Shown here piece after piece: positions 1-8,259 of a DNA stretch of 64,000 nt (within the stretch, counting starts at the first letter, position 1; each line of letters opens with the position of its first letter). The position numbers and the translations under genes were made by a program. Origin of the DNA: Azospirillum fermentarium (GTDB lineage: Bacteria > Pseudomonadota > Alphaproteobacteria > Azospirillales > Azospirillaceae); contig NZ_JAOQNH010000001.1 in the NCBI RefSeq assembly GCF_025961205.1, positions 582,001-646,000 on the forward strand. The letters run 5' to 3'. The notes beneath the pieces are model-generated. The model saw only the letters and a program-made list of their open reading frames with translations. It did no database searches and had not been told where the DNA came from.

Positions 1-1038
1 GGCCTCGCCCGCGCGGGCGGCCTCGATGGTGGCGTTGAGCGCCAGCAGGTTGGTTTGCGACGCGATGTCGCCGATCAGGCGGGTGACGTCCTCGATCTGC
101 GACGCCGTGCTTTCCAGCGATGCGACGATGGCGCGGGTGTCGTCGGCCTGCCGGCTGGCGTCGGCGACGATGCCGGTGGCCCGGTCGAGCTGCTGCCGGA
201 TCACCCCGGTGGAGCCGGCAAGCTGGTCGGCGGCGGCGGTCATGTCCTTCACCCGGCCCATGGCCGCGTCCAGCGATCCCAGCGCCCGCGTCAGTTGGGT
301 GCGGGTGTTGCCGATGTTGACGCCCACCGCGTGGGAATCGCCGCTCAGCGCATCCGACGCCGCCAGGATCTGCCCGGCGGTCTGGCCGATCACCGTCTGA
401 AGCTTGGCGGCGGCATCCGCCAGGGCGTGGCGGCGCTCGTCGGCGGCACGGGATTCCATGGCCTTCTGCTCGTGCGACAGGGTTTCCGCCCGGCGGCGGG
501 CCTCGTCGGCGGCGGCCAGCGCCTCTTCCTGGGCGGTCAGCAGCGCCCGCCCCTTCACGACCACGACGATCAGGGCGGCCACCTCCAGGATCACGGCCAC
601 GGCATGGAACAGCACGCGGAACAGGCTCGACCCCTCGGGCAGCAGGGCATAGGGCAGCGCGTAGAACAGCGCCAGATGATGGACGGCGATGGTGACGGTG
701 GCCAGCACCAGAACGGCCCCGTCCATCACGGCGATCAGCATGGCGAGGTTGGCGAAGAACAGGAAATGCAGGTCCGTCTGCCATGGCTGGCCCTGCCCGC
801 ACGCCACCACCAGGGCGGTTTGCAGCATCAGCGCCACCGCCGCGACGCTGCGGCGCAGGGAACCGTCGCCGCTCAGCCGGGCCGCGGTGGCGATGCCCGC
901 CACGGCCAGGGCCAGCAGGGGAATCGTCCACCCCCGCCCCATCACCACGGCGAAGACGGCCAGAATGGGAAGATACGCCCAGACATACAGCACAAGGGCG
1001 CGCTCGGCGGTCACGCGCAACTGGTCGAGAGTGTTCAT
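1..1038 (-). CDS. Methyl-accepting chemotaxis protein, membrane-anchored (3' end outside window)
   Basis: This is a chemoreceptor that would signal to the CheA/CheW array at the inner membrane. The visible 346 residues start with about six hydrophobic segments and no obvious periplasmic sensor domain, so the sensor is probably the membrane bundle itself. A coiled region rich in Ala, Glu and Arg (about 165-215) follows, then the start of the MCP signalling hairpin. The last visible residues, NLLALNATIEAARAGEA, are the near-invariant hairpin tip of MCPs. The rest of the C-terminus lies beyond base 1. The ATG at 1038 overlaps the stop of the upstream small gene (ATGA), so the two are probably co-translated. 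The family call is firm; the ligand cannot be inferred. Confidence 0.9.
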   Translation of the reverse strand, partial: MNTLDQLRVTAERALVLYVWAYLPILAVFAVVMGRGWTIPLLALAVAGIATAARLSGDGSLRRSVAAVALMLQTALVVACGQGQPWQTDLHFLFFANLAMLIAVMDGAVLVLATVTIAVHHLALFYALPYALLPEGSSLFRVLFHAVAVILEVAALIVVVVKGRALLTAQEEALAAADEARRRAETLSHEQKAMESRAADERRHALADAAAKLQTVIGQTAGQILAASDALSGDSHAVGVNIGNTRTQLTRALGSLDAAMGRVKDMTAAADQLAGSTGVIRQQLDRATGIVADASRQADDTRAIVASLESTASQIEDVTRLIGDIASQTNLLALNATIEAARAGEA

Positions 1039-1367
1039 GGAGCGCCTTTCGATGATCCCGCTGATGGGCGCCCGTCGCCGCAGCCCGCCAAAATCGGATC
1101 GAGCAACAGCCAGGCGCCTTGTTTTTGGAGGTTGTCGGCAAAATCGTCCCGGTCCGAGCGGGCGACCAGCACGTTTCCGAAGCGTCCCGCCCGCAGCGGC
1201 AGGCCCCCCGCGGCCATCACCCGGCCCAAGGCGTCATCCAAGGTGACGCCGGGCGCAAAGACGACGGCCACGGGCTGATCCGGCGCCGGCCTCCCCAGGG
1301 CCGCGAGAGGCAGGACGGCACCGCCGGCGACCGCCAGAAGAAGCGCGGCAAGGTGGGATTGCGTCAT
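1035..1367 (-). CDS. Small secreted or periplasmic protein of unknown function
   Basis: This 110-residue protein begins with a short charged stretch, a hydrophobic run (LAALLLAVAGGAVLPLAALG) and polar sequence, which fits a Sec signal peptide or single anchor. The mature part is about 80 residues and I do not recognise its family. I chose the ATG at 1367; a TTG at 1409 would add 14 residues in front of the signal-like segment. Its stop overlaps the start of the chemoreceptor gene by four bases, so the two look translationally coupled. The context suggests a periplasmic accessory to the receptor, but that is only inference. Confidence 0.6.
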   Translation of the reverse strand: MTQSHLAALLLAVAGGAVLPLAALGRPAPDQPVAVVFAPGVTLDDALGRVMAAGGLPLRAGRFGNVLVARSDRDDFADNLQKQGAWLLLDPILAGCGDGRPSAGSSKGAP

Positions 1368-1558
1368 GAAGACCACAAAAATAAAAAGTCCATATCCAAT
1401 CCTGAACAAGGATATTAGACCATATTCTCCAAGGCCGGAGAATTTTTAATTCGTGTGAAAAAGTGACGCACAGTATAGAGACGAACCAAAGCCCATCAAG
1501 GGCACGCCCCAATACTTTCAATGCAAGGTAATAAGAAAATACTATCGGGGCAACGTCG

Positions 1559-2686
1559 TTAAATATTCAGGGTAAGAATCCGCGCCGCCTGCGCCGCACC
1601 ATCCAGCGCCATGGGCAGCGGCGCGGGTTCCGGGGCGGCCAGGGCGGCGTCGATGCCGGCGGCCAGCGTGGCTGGGGACAGGGTGGCCTCGTCCACCACC
1701 GTCAGCCGGCCCCGCCCGGCCAGCAGCCGGGCGCGGGTGGCCTGTTCGGTCTCGCCCCCCGTGGCGAACGGCACCACCACCGACCGGCACCCGGCCTGGA
1801 GCAGATCCATCACCGTGTTGTACCCGGCCTGCGACACCGACAGGCGGCAGCGGGCCAGGAGGGCGGGGAAGTCGCGCCGCGCCCGTTCCACCACCACCCC
1901 CGGCGGGGCCTCGGCCACCAAAGCGGCAAAGTCCGCATCGGGCACGTCGGGGCCGGCCAGCAGCCGCCACGTCCCGCCGCGGGCGGTGCTGAGCGGGCGG
2001 GCGCCCAGGGCGGCGCGCAGCAGCGGCACGCCCACCGCCCCACCGCCCACCGACACCACCACCTCGCCCCGCCCGTCGGCGCCGTCCGCCAGCGCGGGCG
2101 GCGGGGCGGCCACATAGCCCGTGTAGACGATGCGGTCGGCGATGCGGTCCGCCGCCGGGAAGGTGGCGCCGAAGGGGATCAGGTCCGGGTCGCCGTGGAC
2201 CAGCACCCGATCGACGAAGCGGGTCACGGTGTCCACCACCTCCTCCAGCCGGGCGGGATCGGGCTTGGTCACCAGGATGTCGCGCACCGACACCGCCGTG
2301 CGCACGCCCCGCGCGCGGGCGGCCTGAAGCAGCGGGATCAGCTCGAAGCGGAAGGCGCGGCGGGCGAAGGGAAAGGATTCCACCAGCAGCACGTCGGGGG
2401 CCACCGACTCCAGGGCATCCAGCGCCGCCGCCCGCCGCCGCTCCCGCCACGCGTCGTCGATGGGGGCGCCGTGTTCGTCCAGCAGCACCTTGAACGATCC
2501 GTCCGCCGCCCGCACCGGCGGCAACTGGATCACCGCGGCGGGGCCGTAATCCACGCCCGGCACCGGGTGGCCGCCGCGGGCCAGCGTCACCGCCGCCCCC
2601 GCCGCCGCCAGGCCGCGGGCCACCAGGGCGGCGCGGCGGTCGTGGCCGATGCCCAACAGGTGCTGCACATGGAAAAGGATCTTCAC
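1559..2686 (-). CDS. Glycosyltransferase, GT-B fold, GT28/MurG-like
   Basis: This 375-residue protein probably transfers a sugar from a nucleotide donor during surface-glycan synthesis. The N-terminus KILFHVQHLLGIGHDRR is the glycine-rich acceptor-side motif of two-domain GT-B enzymes. The C-terminal half holds VSVGGGAVG and later SQAGYNTVMDLLQAGCRSVVVPF, a classic GT28-type donor-binding segment. It resembles the transferase at 6847-8073 (similar N-terminal motif and a YTGY segment), so the two are likely paralogues. The GTG start at 2686 lies inside the stop of the upstream phosphatase (GTGA), so translation is coupled. It is the last gene of the cluster. The sugar and acceptor cannot be read from sequence. 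Confidence 0.85.
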   Translation of the reverse strand: MKILFHVQHLLGIGHDRRAALVARGLAAAGAAVTLARGGHPVPGVDYGPAAVIQLPPVRAADGSFKVLLDEHGAPIDDAWRERRRAAALDALESVAPDVLLVESFPFARRAFRFELIPLLQAARARGVRTAVSVRDILVTKPDPARLEEVVDTVTRFVDRVLVHGDPDLIPFGATFPAADRIADRIVYTGYVAAPPPALADGADGRGEVVVSVGGGAVGVPLLRAALGARPLSTARGGTWRLLAGPDVPDADFAALVAEAPPGVVVERARRDFPALLARCRLSVSQAGYNTVMDLLQAGCRSVVVPFATGGETEQATRARLLAGRGRLTVVDEATLSPATLAAGIDAALAAPEPAPLPMALDGAAQAARILTLNI

Positions 2687-3276
2687 GGGGCCGGCTCCAG
2701 TGGAATGTTGAGCTGCACCAGCGACGGCGTGCCGTCGTCGGCCAGGGCGAACAGGTGGGCGCAGGCGTCGCGGATCTTGTGCGGCGGCTTGTCCGCCATG
2801 TCCCACCCCACGGCCAGGGCGTAGAGGGCGCGGATCACCCCGGCATGGGCCACCGCCCCCGCCGGTTCCCCCCGCGCCGCCAGCACGGCCAGCCAGGGGC
2901 GCAGGCGCTCCTGCACGTCCCGCGGGCTTTCGCCGCCGGGGCCGGGGCGCCGCAGGTCGATGCCGCGGGATTCCAGCGTGGGCGTCAGGATGCCGGCGGC
3001 GGCCAGATCGGCCAGCCGCATCCCCTCCCATTCCCCCCAATGCATTTCCCGCAGCCGCGGCTCAGGCGCGGGGGACAGGCCCAGCAGGGCCGCGGTTTCC
3101 CATGCCCGCGCCAGGGGGCTGGCGTACCACACCCGCCCCGCCGCCGCGTCCGGCAGGCGCCAGCCGCGCACCACCGCCCGCCCGGCATCGGACAGGGGCT
3201 GGTCGATGTGGCCCTGGATGCGCCCCTCGGCGTTCCACACCGTGGGGCCGTGGCGCAGGATGAGAAGATCGGTCAC
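2683..3276 (-). CDS. Histidine phosphatase family protein
   Basis: This 197-residue cytosolic phosphatase or mutase has the RHG catalytic signature near its N-terminus (LILRHGPTVWNAEGRIQG), where the His forms the phospho-enzyme. It also has the expected acidic residue (LREMHWGEWEG) and a second catalytic His (AVAHAGVIRAL). The family includes phosphoglycerate mutase, alpha-ribazole phosphatase and SixA. Lying between two glycosyltransferase genes, it may dephosphorylate a sugar-phosphate or precursor in the same pathway (inference). It starts at the GTG at 3276, overlapping the stop of the upstream transferase (GTGA), and its own stop overlaps the next start in the same way. The three genes therefore form a coupled translational block. 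Confidence 0.88.
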   Translation of the reverse strand: MTDLLILRHGPTVWNAEGRIQGHIDQPLSDAGRAVVRGWRLPDAAAGRVWYASPLARAWETAALLGLSPAPEPRLREMHWGEWEGMRLADLAAAGILTPTLESRGIDLRRPGPGGESPRDVQERLRPWLAVLAARGEPAGAVAHAGVIRALYALAVGWDMADKPPHKIRDACAHLFALADDGTPSLVQLNIPLEPAP

Positions 3277-4415
3277 CGGGTCACCTCCGTCAGCACGGCG
3301 TCCAGGCGGCGGGCGGCCTCGGCGATGCCGTGCTCCGCCGCCGTCACCGCCGCCGCGGCGCGGCCACATTCCACTCTTTTGCCGGCATCGTCCAGCAGGA
3401 CCGCCACCGCCGCGGCAAAGGCCGCGTCGTCGCCCACCGGGGCCAGCCGCCCGGTCACGCCGTCGCGCACGATGTCGGGCACCCCGCCCGTACGCCCGGC
3501 CACCACCGGGCACCCGGCGGCCTGCGCCTCCAGCAGCGCCATGCCGTACGCCTCGTTCACCGCCGGCCAGACCATCAGGTCGGCGCACGCGTACACCCCC
3601 GCCAGATCCTCCGCGCCCAAGGCGCCGGCCCAGCGCACCCGCCCGCCGATCCTCGGCTCCAGATCGGCCCGCACCTCGGCCAGCGCCGGCCCGTCCCCCA
3701 CCACCAGCAGCCGCCACGGGCGGTCCGCCAGCCGTTCCAGCGCGCGGGACAGCACGGCATAGGACGCCTGCTTGTCGCCCGCCCGCATCATCCCCACCGC
3801 CACCAGCCACGGCTCGTCCACAGGCAGCCCGAAACGCCGGGCGAGCACGGGACGCAGGGACGTACGGCCCGCCGCCGCCGACACGTACGGCCCGGTGTCG
3901 AGAAAGGGGCGCAGCCGCACCAGCCGGGCCGGGCCGTCCAGCAGCGGCACGACCCCGGCGGCGTCCTGGCTGGCGAGATTGACGATGGCCGCGGCCCGGC
4001 GGATGGCCGCCTCCGCCAGCCGGTGGCCGGCGGCGAAGGGGCCGGAGGCCCGCTTGGGTGCGAACGACGCCTCCGCCGCCACATAGGGGATGGACAGGGC
4101 GGCGGTGACCGCCGGACCGATCACGTCCGGGGCCTTGTGATAGAGGTGGTAGGTGAACCACACGTCGGGGCGCCAGGGCGCGCCGTCCCGGTCCCAGCGG
4201 CGCAGCAGCCCGGCGGCGCAACGCCGGCTCAACGCTTCCAAACGTTCGGCCCGGCCCGGTGTGGCACCGCTGTCCCACATGCGCAGACGGCAGGCCAGCC
4301 GGACGTCGTGCCCGGCCACGGCCAGCGCCTGCATCAGCAGGCGTGCCATGCGCCGGTCACCGGAGGGCACCGGGTGCGCCGGGCTTTTCAGGGGAGCGTA
4401 GAAGGCGACCCGCAT
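3273..4415 (-). CDS. Glycosyltransferase family 4 (group 1) protein
   Basis: This 380-residue retaining GT-B transferase begins MRVAFYAPLKSPAHPVPSGD, the usual glycine/serine-containing acceptor-domain start. The C-terminal donor domain carries LVAVGMM, a WRLLVVGDGP strand and NEAYGMALLEAQAAG, the E-x7-E motif of GT4 enzymes that contacts the nucleotide-sugar. The length is normal for the family. It is 18 bases downstream of the PAS-GGDEF gene on the same strand, and its stop overlaps the start of the phosphatase. It probably builds an exopolysaccharide or lipopolysaccharide side chain together with the neighbouring transferases. Confidence 0.9.
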   Translation of the reverse strand: MRVAFYAPLKSPAHPVPSGDRRMARLLMQALAVAGHDVRLACRLRMWDSGATPGRAERLEALSRRCAAGLLRRWDRDGAPWRPDVWFTYHLYHKAPDVIGPAVTAALSIPYVAAEASFAPKRASGPFAAGHRLAEAAIRRAAAIVNLASQDAAGVVPLLDGPARLVRLRPFLDTGPYVSAAAGRTSLRPVLARRFGLPVDEPWLVAVGMMRAGDKQASYAVLSRALERLADRPWRLLVVGDGPALAEVRADLEPRIGGRVRWAGALGAEDLAGVYACADLMVWPAVNEAYGMALLEAQAAGCPVVAGRTGGVPDIVRDGVTGRLAPVGDDAAFAAAVAVLLDDAGKRVECGRAAAAVTAAEHGIAEAARRLDAVLTEVTR

Positions 4416-4433
4416 GCGGTCACCGCACCGGCA

Positions 4434-5423
4434 TCACGATGCCGGCGTTTCGCCGGCCCGCACCACGCGGTTGCGGCCCGCGGCCTTGGCCTGATACAGC
4501 GCCTCGTCGGCGCGGGACAGCAGGGTATCGACCGGCTGCTCCCCGTTGGCCGCGGCGGCCACGCCGACGCTGACGGTGAAACGCACCTCCCCGCCGCCAT
4601 CCAGCGGCACGGCGATCTCCTCCACCGCGCCGCGGATGCGTTCGGCCACCAGGGCGGCGCCGTCGGCGTCGGTCTGGGGCAGGAACACCGCGAATTCCTC
4701 GCCCCCCAACCGGCCCAGGATGTCGTTGGTGCGCAACGCCTTCTGACAGGCGGCGGCAAAGGCCTTCAGCGCGTCGTCGCCGATGGTGTGGCCATAGGTG
4801 TCGTTGATGCGCTTGAAATGGTCGATGTCCAGCAGCAGCAGGCCGGACGGCAGGGCATAGCGGCGGGCGCGGGCGATTTCCCGCTCCGACTCCTCGATGA
4901 AATGGCGGCGGTTGAAGATGCCGGTCAGCGAGTCGGTGATGGACAGCAGCCGCAGCCGCTCCTCGCTGGCCTTCAGCACGCTGACGTCGTTCAACAGGAT
5001 GTAGATGACCGGCAGCCCGTCCCACGGCAGCGGCGACATGCTGATCTGGACGGGGGTGCACGCACCTTCGGCCCCCAGCATCACGCAATCCTTGGTGCGG
5101 ATCAGTTCACGTTCGGTGATGCAGCGGCGGAAATAGCCGCTCTGGCGGTCGAAACAGTCGGGCGGCAGGAAATCCAGGAAATGCCGGCCCACCAGCGAGT
5201 CGCCCGATTGCTCCAGGATGCGCGCCGCTTCGAAATTGGCGTAGACGATGCCCTGCTCCTGATGGATCAGGAGCCCCGCCGGCAGCAAGTCCAGAAGATC
5301 GCCCAGCTTCGAACGCGCGACGGCCAGTTCGGCGTTGGTCACCGACGCGCTGCCGTCGTCCCCCACCTCGAACAGGTCGAAGAGCGGGGGAACGGGAATG
5401 TTCTGGAGGGCAAAGGATGCCAT
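4434..5423 (-). CDS. PAS domain – GGDEF diguanylate cyclase
   Basis: This 329-residue protein should make cyclic di-GMP. Residues about 35-150 form a PAS-like sensor (LLPAGLLIHQEQGIVYAN), followed by a short linker and a full GGDEF domain from about 155. The active-site loop is GGEEF at 240-244. An RTND sequence at 231-234, five residues before it, matches the RxxD product-inhibition site. The DSLTG and FKRINDTYGH motifs are intact, so the enzyme should be active and feedback-limited. No membrane segment is seen. Its position inside the glycosyltransferase cluster suggests c-di-GMP control of glycan synthesis, a common arrangement, although control by this gene is inferred. Confidence 0.92.
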   Translation of the reverse strand: MASFALQNIPVPPLFDLFEVGDDGSASVTNAELAVARSKLGDLLDLLPAGLLIHQEQGIVYANFEAARILEQSGDSLVGRHFLDFLPPDCFDRQSGYFRRCITERELIRTKDCVMLGAEGACTPVQISMSPLPWDGLPVIYILLNDVSVLKASEERLRLLSITDSLTGIFNRRHFIEESEREIARARRYALPSGLLLLDIDHFKRINDTYGHTIGDDALKAFAAACQKALRTNDILGRLGGEEFAVFLPQTDADGAALVAERIRGAVEEIAVPLDGGGEVRFTVSVGVAAAANGEQPVDTLLSRADEALYQAKAAGRNRVVRAGETPAS

Positions 5424-5549
5424 GGCTAAACGCCAGTCATGGGAATTAATAAAATGCTACCGGATCTCTCGGCCATACGCAATAGATCCTGCATACCTCC
5501 GTCATAAAACATGCGCGCGATTATGCTCTGACCGGACAGGATTTACCAT

Positions 5550-6785
5550 TCACCGCGAGAGATTCTTGCGGAACAAGGCAAACAAACGGTCGATGCCGGT
5601 GTCGCAGGAAAAATCCCGCCGCACCCGGTCGGCCCCCGCCGCCCCCAGCGCCAGCCGGCGGGCGGGATCCCGGATCAGGCTTTCCAGCGCCCCGGCCAGG
5701 GCGGCCGGGTTCTCCGGCGGAACCAAAAGGCCGGTGTCGCCGTGGGCGATCAGTTCCGGCACCCCGGCCATGTCGGTGCTGACGCAGGCCAGCGCCTGGG
5801 TCTGCGCCTCCATCAGCACGTTGGGCAGGCCGTCGCGGTCGCCGTCGCGGGCCTGCCGGCAGGGCAGGATGAACAGGTCGGCGATGCGGTAGGCGTCGAT
5901 CACCCCATCCTGGGCCTGCGGCCCGCGCCAGAACACGCGGTCGGCCAGCCCCAGCTTGGCGGCCTGGGCCTTCAACGCCTTCAAACGCTCGCCCCCGCCC
6001 ACATGCACCCAGCGCCAATGCAGGTCCGCCGGCAGCCGGGCCAGGGCTTGCAGCATGACGTCGAAGCCCTTCTTCTCCACCGCCCGGCCCACCGACAGCA
6101 GGATCACCGGATCGGACGAGTCGGACCCGTCGCGCCAGGGCCGCGCCACCGGCGGGGCGGGAAAACGGCGGAAATCCAGCCCGTGATAAAGCAGCTCCAC
6201 CCGTCCCGGCGTGCGCGCCAGCGATTCCAGATAGGAATGCCCGTCGGCGGTGCAGGTGACGCCCCAGCGGGAATCGGCCAGCTTCTGCCGCAGCTCCCAC
6301 CGCGGGCTGGTCCAGATGTCCTTGGCGTGGGCGGAAAAACTCCACGGCAGCCCGGTCAGCAGGGCGGCGTAGCGGGTCACGCTGGCGGGGGTGTGCAGGA
6401 AATGGGTGTGCAGCCATCCCACCCGGTCGCCCAGTTCGGCGGCCAGAACGCACGCCTGCCCGAACCGGCGCACGCGGTTGCGGGTGGGGTCGCGCAGCAG
6501 ATCGGCCAGCCACGCCGCCGCCGTGCGCAGGAAGCGCCCCGGATGCCGGGCCAGCATCGTCTTGACCGCCGCCGTCACCCGGCCCGGTTCCTGATGCAGG
6601 TATTCGGGCAGATAGATCACCGGCGCCGTCACCCGCCGGTTCAGAGGGTGGACCGCCTTGTCGGTCGGGTGGCGCAGCGAGACGATGATCTGGTCCAGCC
6701 CCCGCTCCTCCAACCCCAGCACCTCCTGGGCGATGAAGGTTTCCGACAGGCGGGGCCAGCCCTTGACGATGACGGCGACTTTCAC
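5550..6785 (-). CDS. Glycosyltransferase family 4, WcaL-like
   Basis: This 411-residue GT-B transferase starts MKVAVIVKGWPRLSETFIAQEV, a start typical of colanic-acid-type transferases (WcaL/AmsK-like). The donor domain shows ILLSVGRAVEKKGFDVMLQAL, the common GT4 linker, and later DGLPNVLMEAQTQALACVSTD, the E-x7-E region with its first Glu replaced in the typical WcaL manner. HTHFLHTPASVTRYAALL in the acceptor half is also characteristic. The gene lies 61 bases downstream of the 6847-8073 transferase on the same strand. It most likely adds a hexose to a lipid-linked exopolysaccharide repeat; the substrate is unknown. Confidence 0.88.
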   Translation of the reverse strand: MKVAVIVKGWPRLSETFIAQEVLGLEERGLDQIIVSLRHPTDKAVHPLNRRVTAPVIYLPEYLHQEPGRVTAAVKTMLARHPGRFLRTAAAWLADLLRDPTRNRVRRFGQACVLAAELGDRVGWLHTHFLHTPASVTRYAALLTGLPWSFSAHAKDIWTSPRWELRQKLADSRWGVTCTADGHSYLESLARTPGRVELLYHGLDFRRFPAPPVARPWRDGSDSSDPVILLSVGRAVEKKGFDVMLQALARLPADLHWRWVHVGGGERLKALKAQAAKLGLADRVFWRGPQAQDGVIDAYRIADLFILPCRQARDGDRDGLPNVLMEAQTQALACVSTDMAGVPELIAHGDTGLLVPPENPAALAGALESLIRDPARRLALGAAGADRVRRDFSCDTGIDRLFALFRKNLSR

Positions 6786-6846
6786 GGCGGGGTCGTTCGC
6801 TGCGGCAACGGAAGCGGGGGAAACGGAAACGGTGGGCAGACGGGGA

Positions 6847-8073
6847 TCATGACGCCGCGGCGTCCAGGGCGACGGGGCCGCGCCAATGGCGGCGGCTGCG
6901 GTCCAGCAACTGCCCGGCCAGGCGGTGGACGTTGGGCAGCCCGTCCAGCAGCCCCGGCACCACCACCGCCGACGGCGGGGCCTGCTGCGGCAACTGGCGC
7001 AGCGCGGCGGCCATGCGCGCCGCCGGGCGCTGGCCGTCGTCCACCAGCATGGACACCAGCCCCAGTTCGGCGGCGCGGGAGGCGCGGATGTACTGTTCGC
7101 GGCGCGGCACTTCGCGCGGGACGATCAGCGCCTTCTTGTCAAAGGACAGGATCTCGCAGAACGTGTTGTACCCGCCCATGGCCACCACCCCCACCGCCGC
7201 CTGCATCAGCGTCTCCAGATGGGTCTCGAAGGTGGTGACCTCCACCCGCGGCAAGGCTGCGGCGCGCTCCAGAAAGCTGTTCTGCAGGTCGGGCTGCATG
7301 AAGGGGCCCAGCACCAGCAACGCCCGGTACGGGATGGCGGGGTCGGCTTCATAAGCGCGCAGCACCCAATCGATCAGCGCTTCCCCATCGCCGCCGCCGC
7401 CGGCGGTGACCAGGATGAAGGGATCGTCGGGAATGCCGTGGGGCGGCACCGGCAGGGCGGGCGCGCTGCGGTGAAGGTAACCGGTATAGACCATCTTGCG
7501 CCGCACCGACGGCGGCACCTCGATCCCTTCCAGCGGGTCGCAGACCTGGGGCAGGCCGTAGACCCAGAGGGAATCATAAAGCTCCTCCAGCGCCGGGATC
7601 ACCTTCTTGCGCTCCCACTCGGGCGCCAGCAGGGCCGGCTCGTCCATCACGTCGCGCAGGCCCAGCACCAGCGGCACGCCGCAGCCCTTCAGGAACTCCA
7701 GCGTCTCCCGCACCTCCCCGCGCAGGCCCAGCGGCTCCTTGTCCACGATGAACAGGTCGGGCTGGAACACCTCCGCGGTGTGGCGGATGAGGGAGGCGCG
7801 CATGTGCAGGATCTCGTCGATCCCCATATGCAGGTTCAGCGCCGTGTACTCGCCGTTGCGCAGCTTGATGACGCCGGGAATGCGGACGAAATCGACGCGG
7901 GTGCGAAAATCGAAACTGCCGATGATCGGCGATCCTGATAGGATCAGGACCGACAGCTCCCGCTCCCGTTCCACCAGGGCATGGGCAATGGCGCGGCACC
8001 GGCGCAGGTGGCCCAGACCGAAGGAATCATGGCTGTAGATCAGCACCCGGCTGGCCGGCGGGCGGTGAGTCAT
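6847..8073 (-). CDS. Glycosyltransferase family protein, GT28-like
   Basis: This 408-residue protein is the first gene of the minus-strand glycan cluster. The N-terminus VLIYSHDSFGLGHLRRCRAIA resembles the GT28/MurG acceptor-side loop. The C-terminal half holds ILVTAGGGGDGEALIDWVL and VGVVAMGGYNTFCEILSF, equivalent to the donor-binding region of MurG-like enzymes. The ATG at 8073 is chosen because AAGGAGG lies eight bases upstream; the open frame extends further but would add a low-complexity Arg-rich extension. It shares motifs with the transferase at 1559-2686. It is divergent from the ABC-like gene at 8260, so the interval 8074-8259 probably holds promoters for both sides. Confidence 0.85.
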   Translation of the reverse strand: MTHRPPASRVLIYSHDSFGLGHLRRCRAIAHALVERERELSVLILSGSPIIGSFDFRTRVDFVRIPGVIKLRNGEYTALNLHMGIDEILHMRASLIRHTAEVFQPDLFIVDKEPLGLRGEVRETLEFLKGCGVPLVLGLRDVMDEPALLAPEWERKKVIPALEELYDSLWVYGLPQVCDPLEGIEVPPSVRRKMVYTGYLHRSAPALPVPPHGIPDDPFILVTAGGGGDGEALIDWVLRAYEADPAIPYRALLVLGPFMQPDLQNSFLERAAALPRVEVTTFETHLETLMQAAVGVVAMGGYNTFCEILSFDKKALIVPREVPRREQYIRASRAAELGLVSMLVDDGQRPAARMAAALRQLPQQAPPSAVVVPGLLDGLPNVHRLAGQLLDRSRRHWRGPVALDAAAS

Positions 8074-8259
8074 CGGCGTCCTCCTTCCCATTCCGGAGCC
8101 TTGCACGCCATGCGGCCACGGGGATATGAGAGCACGCATGCCGGACGGTTCTAGCAGATGCAACCTTGTCCGGCCACGCCTTTGCCGCACCACGGCAATA
8201 CCATGACGCTGCCCGGTCCCGCACCCGCCTCTGCGGCCCGGCACTCACTCAGGATCGCC

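Noticed and set aside
55..1278. Long plus-strand open frame over the chemoreceptor gene
   Set aside because: It is antisense to a clear MCP, rich in Gly/Gln/His/Arg in the way of GC-rich shadow frames, and has no domain.
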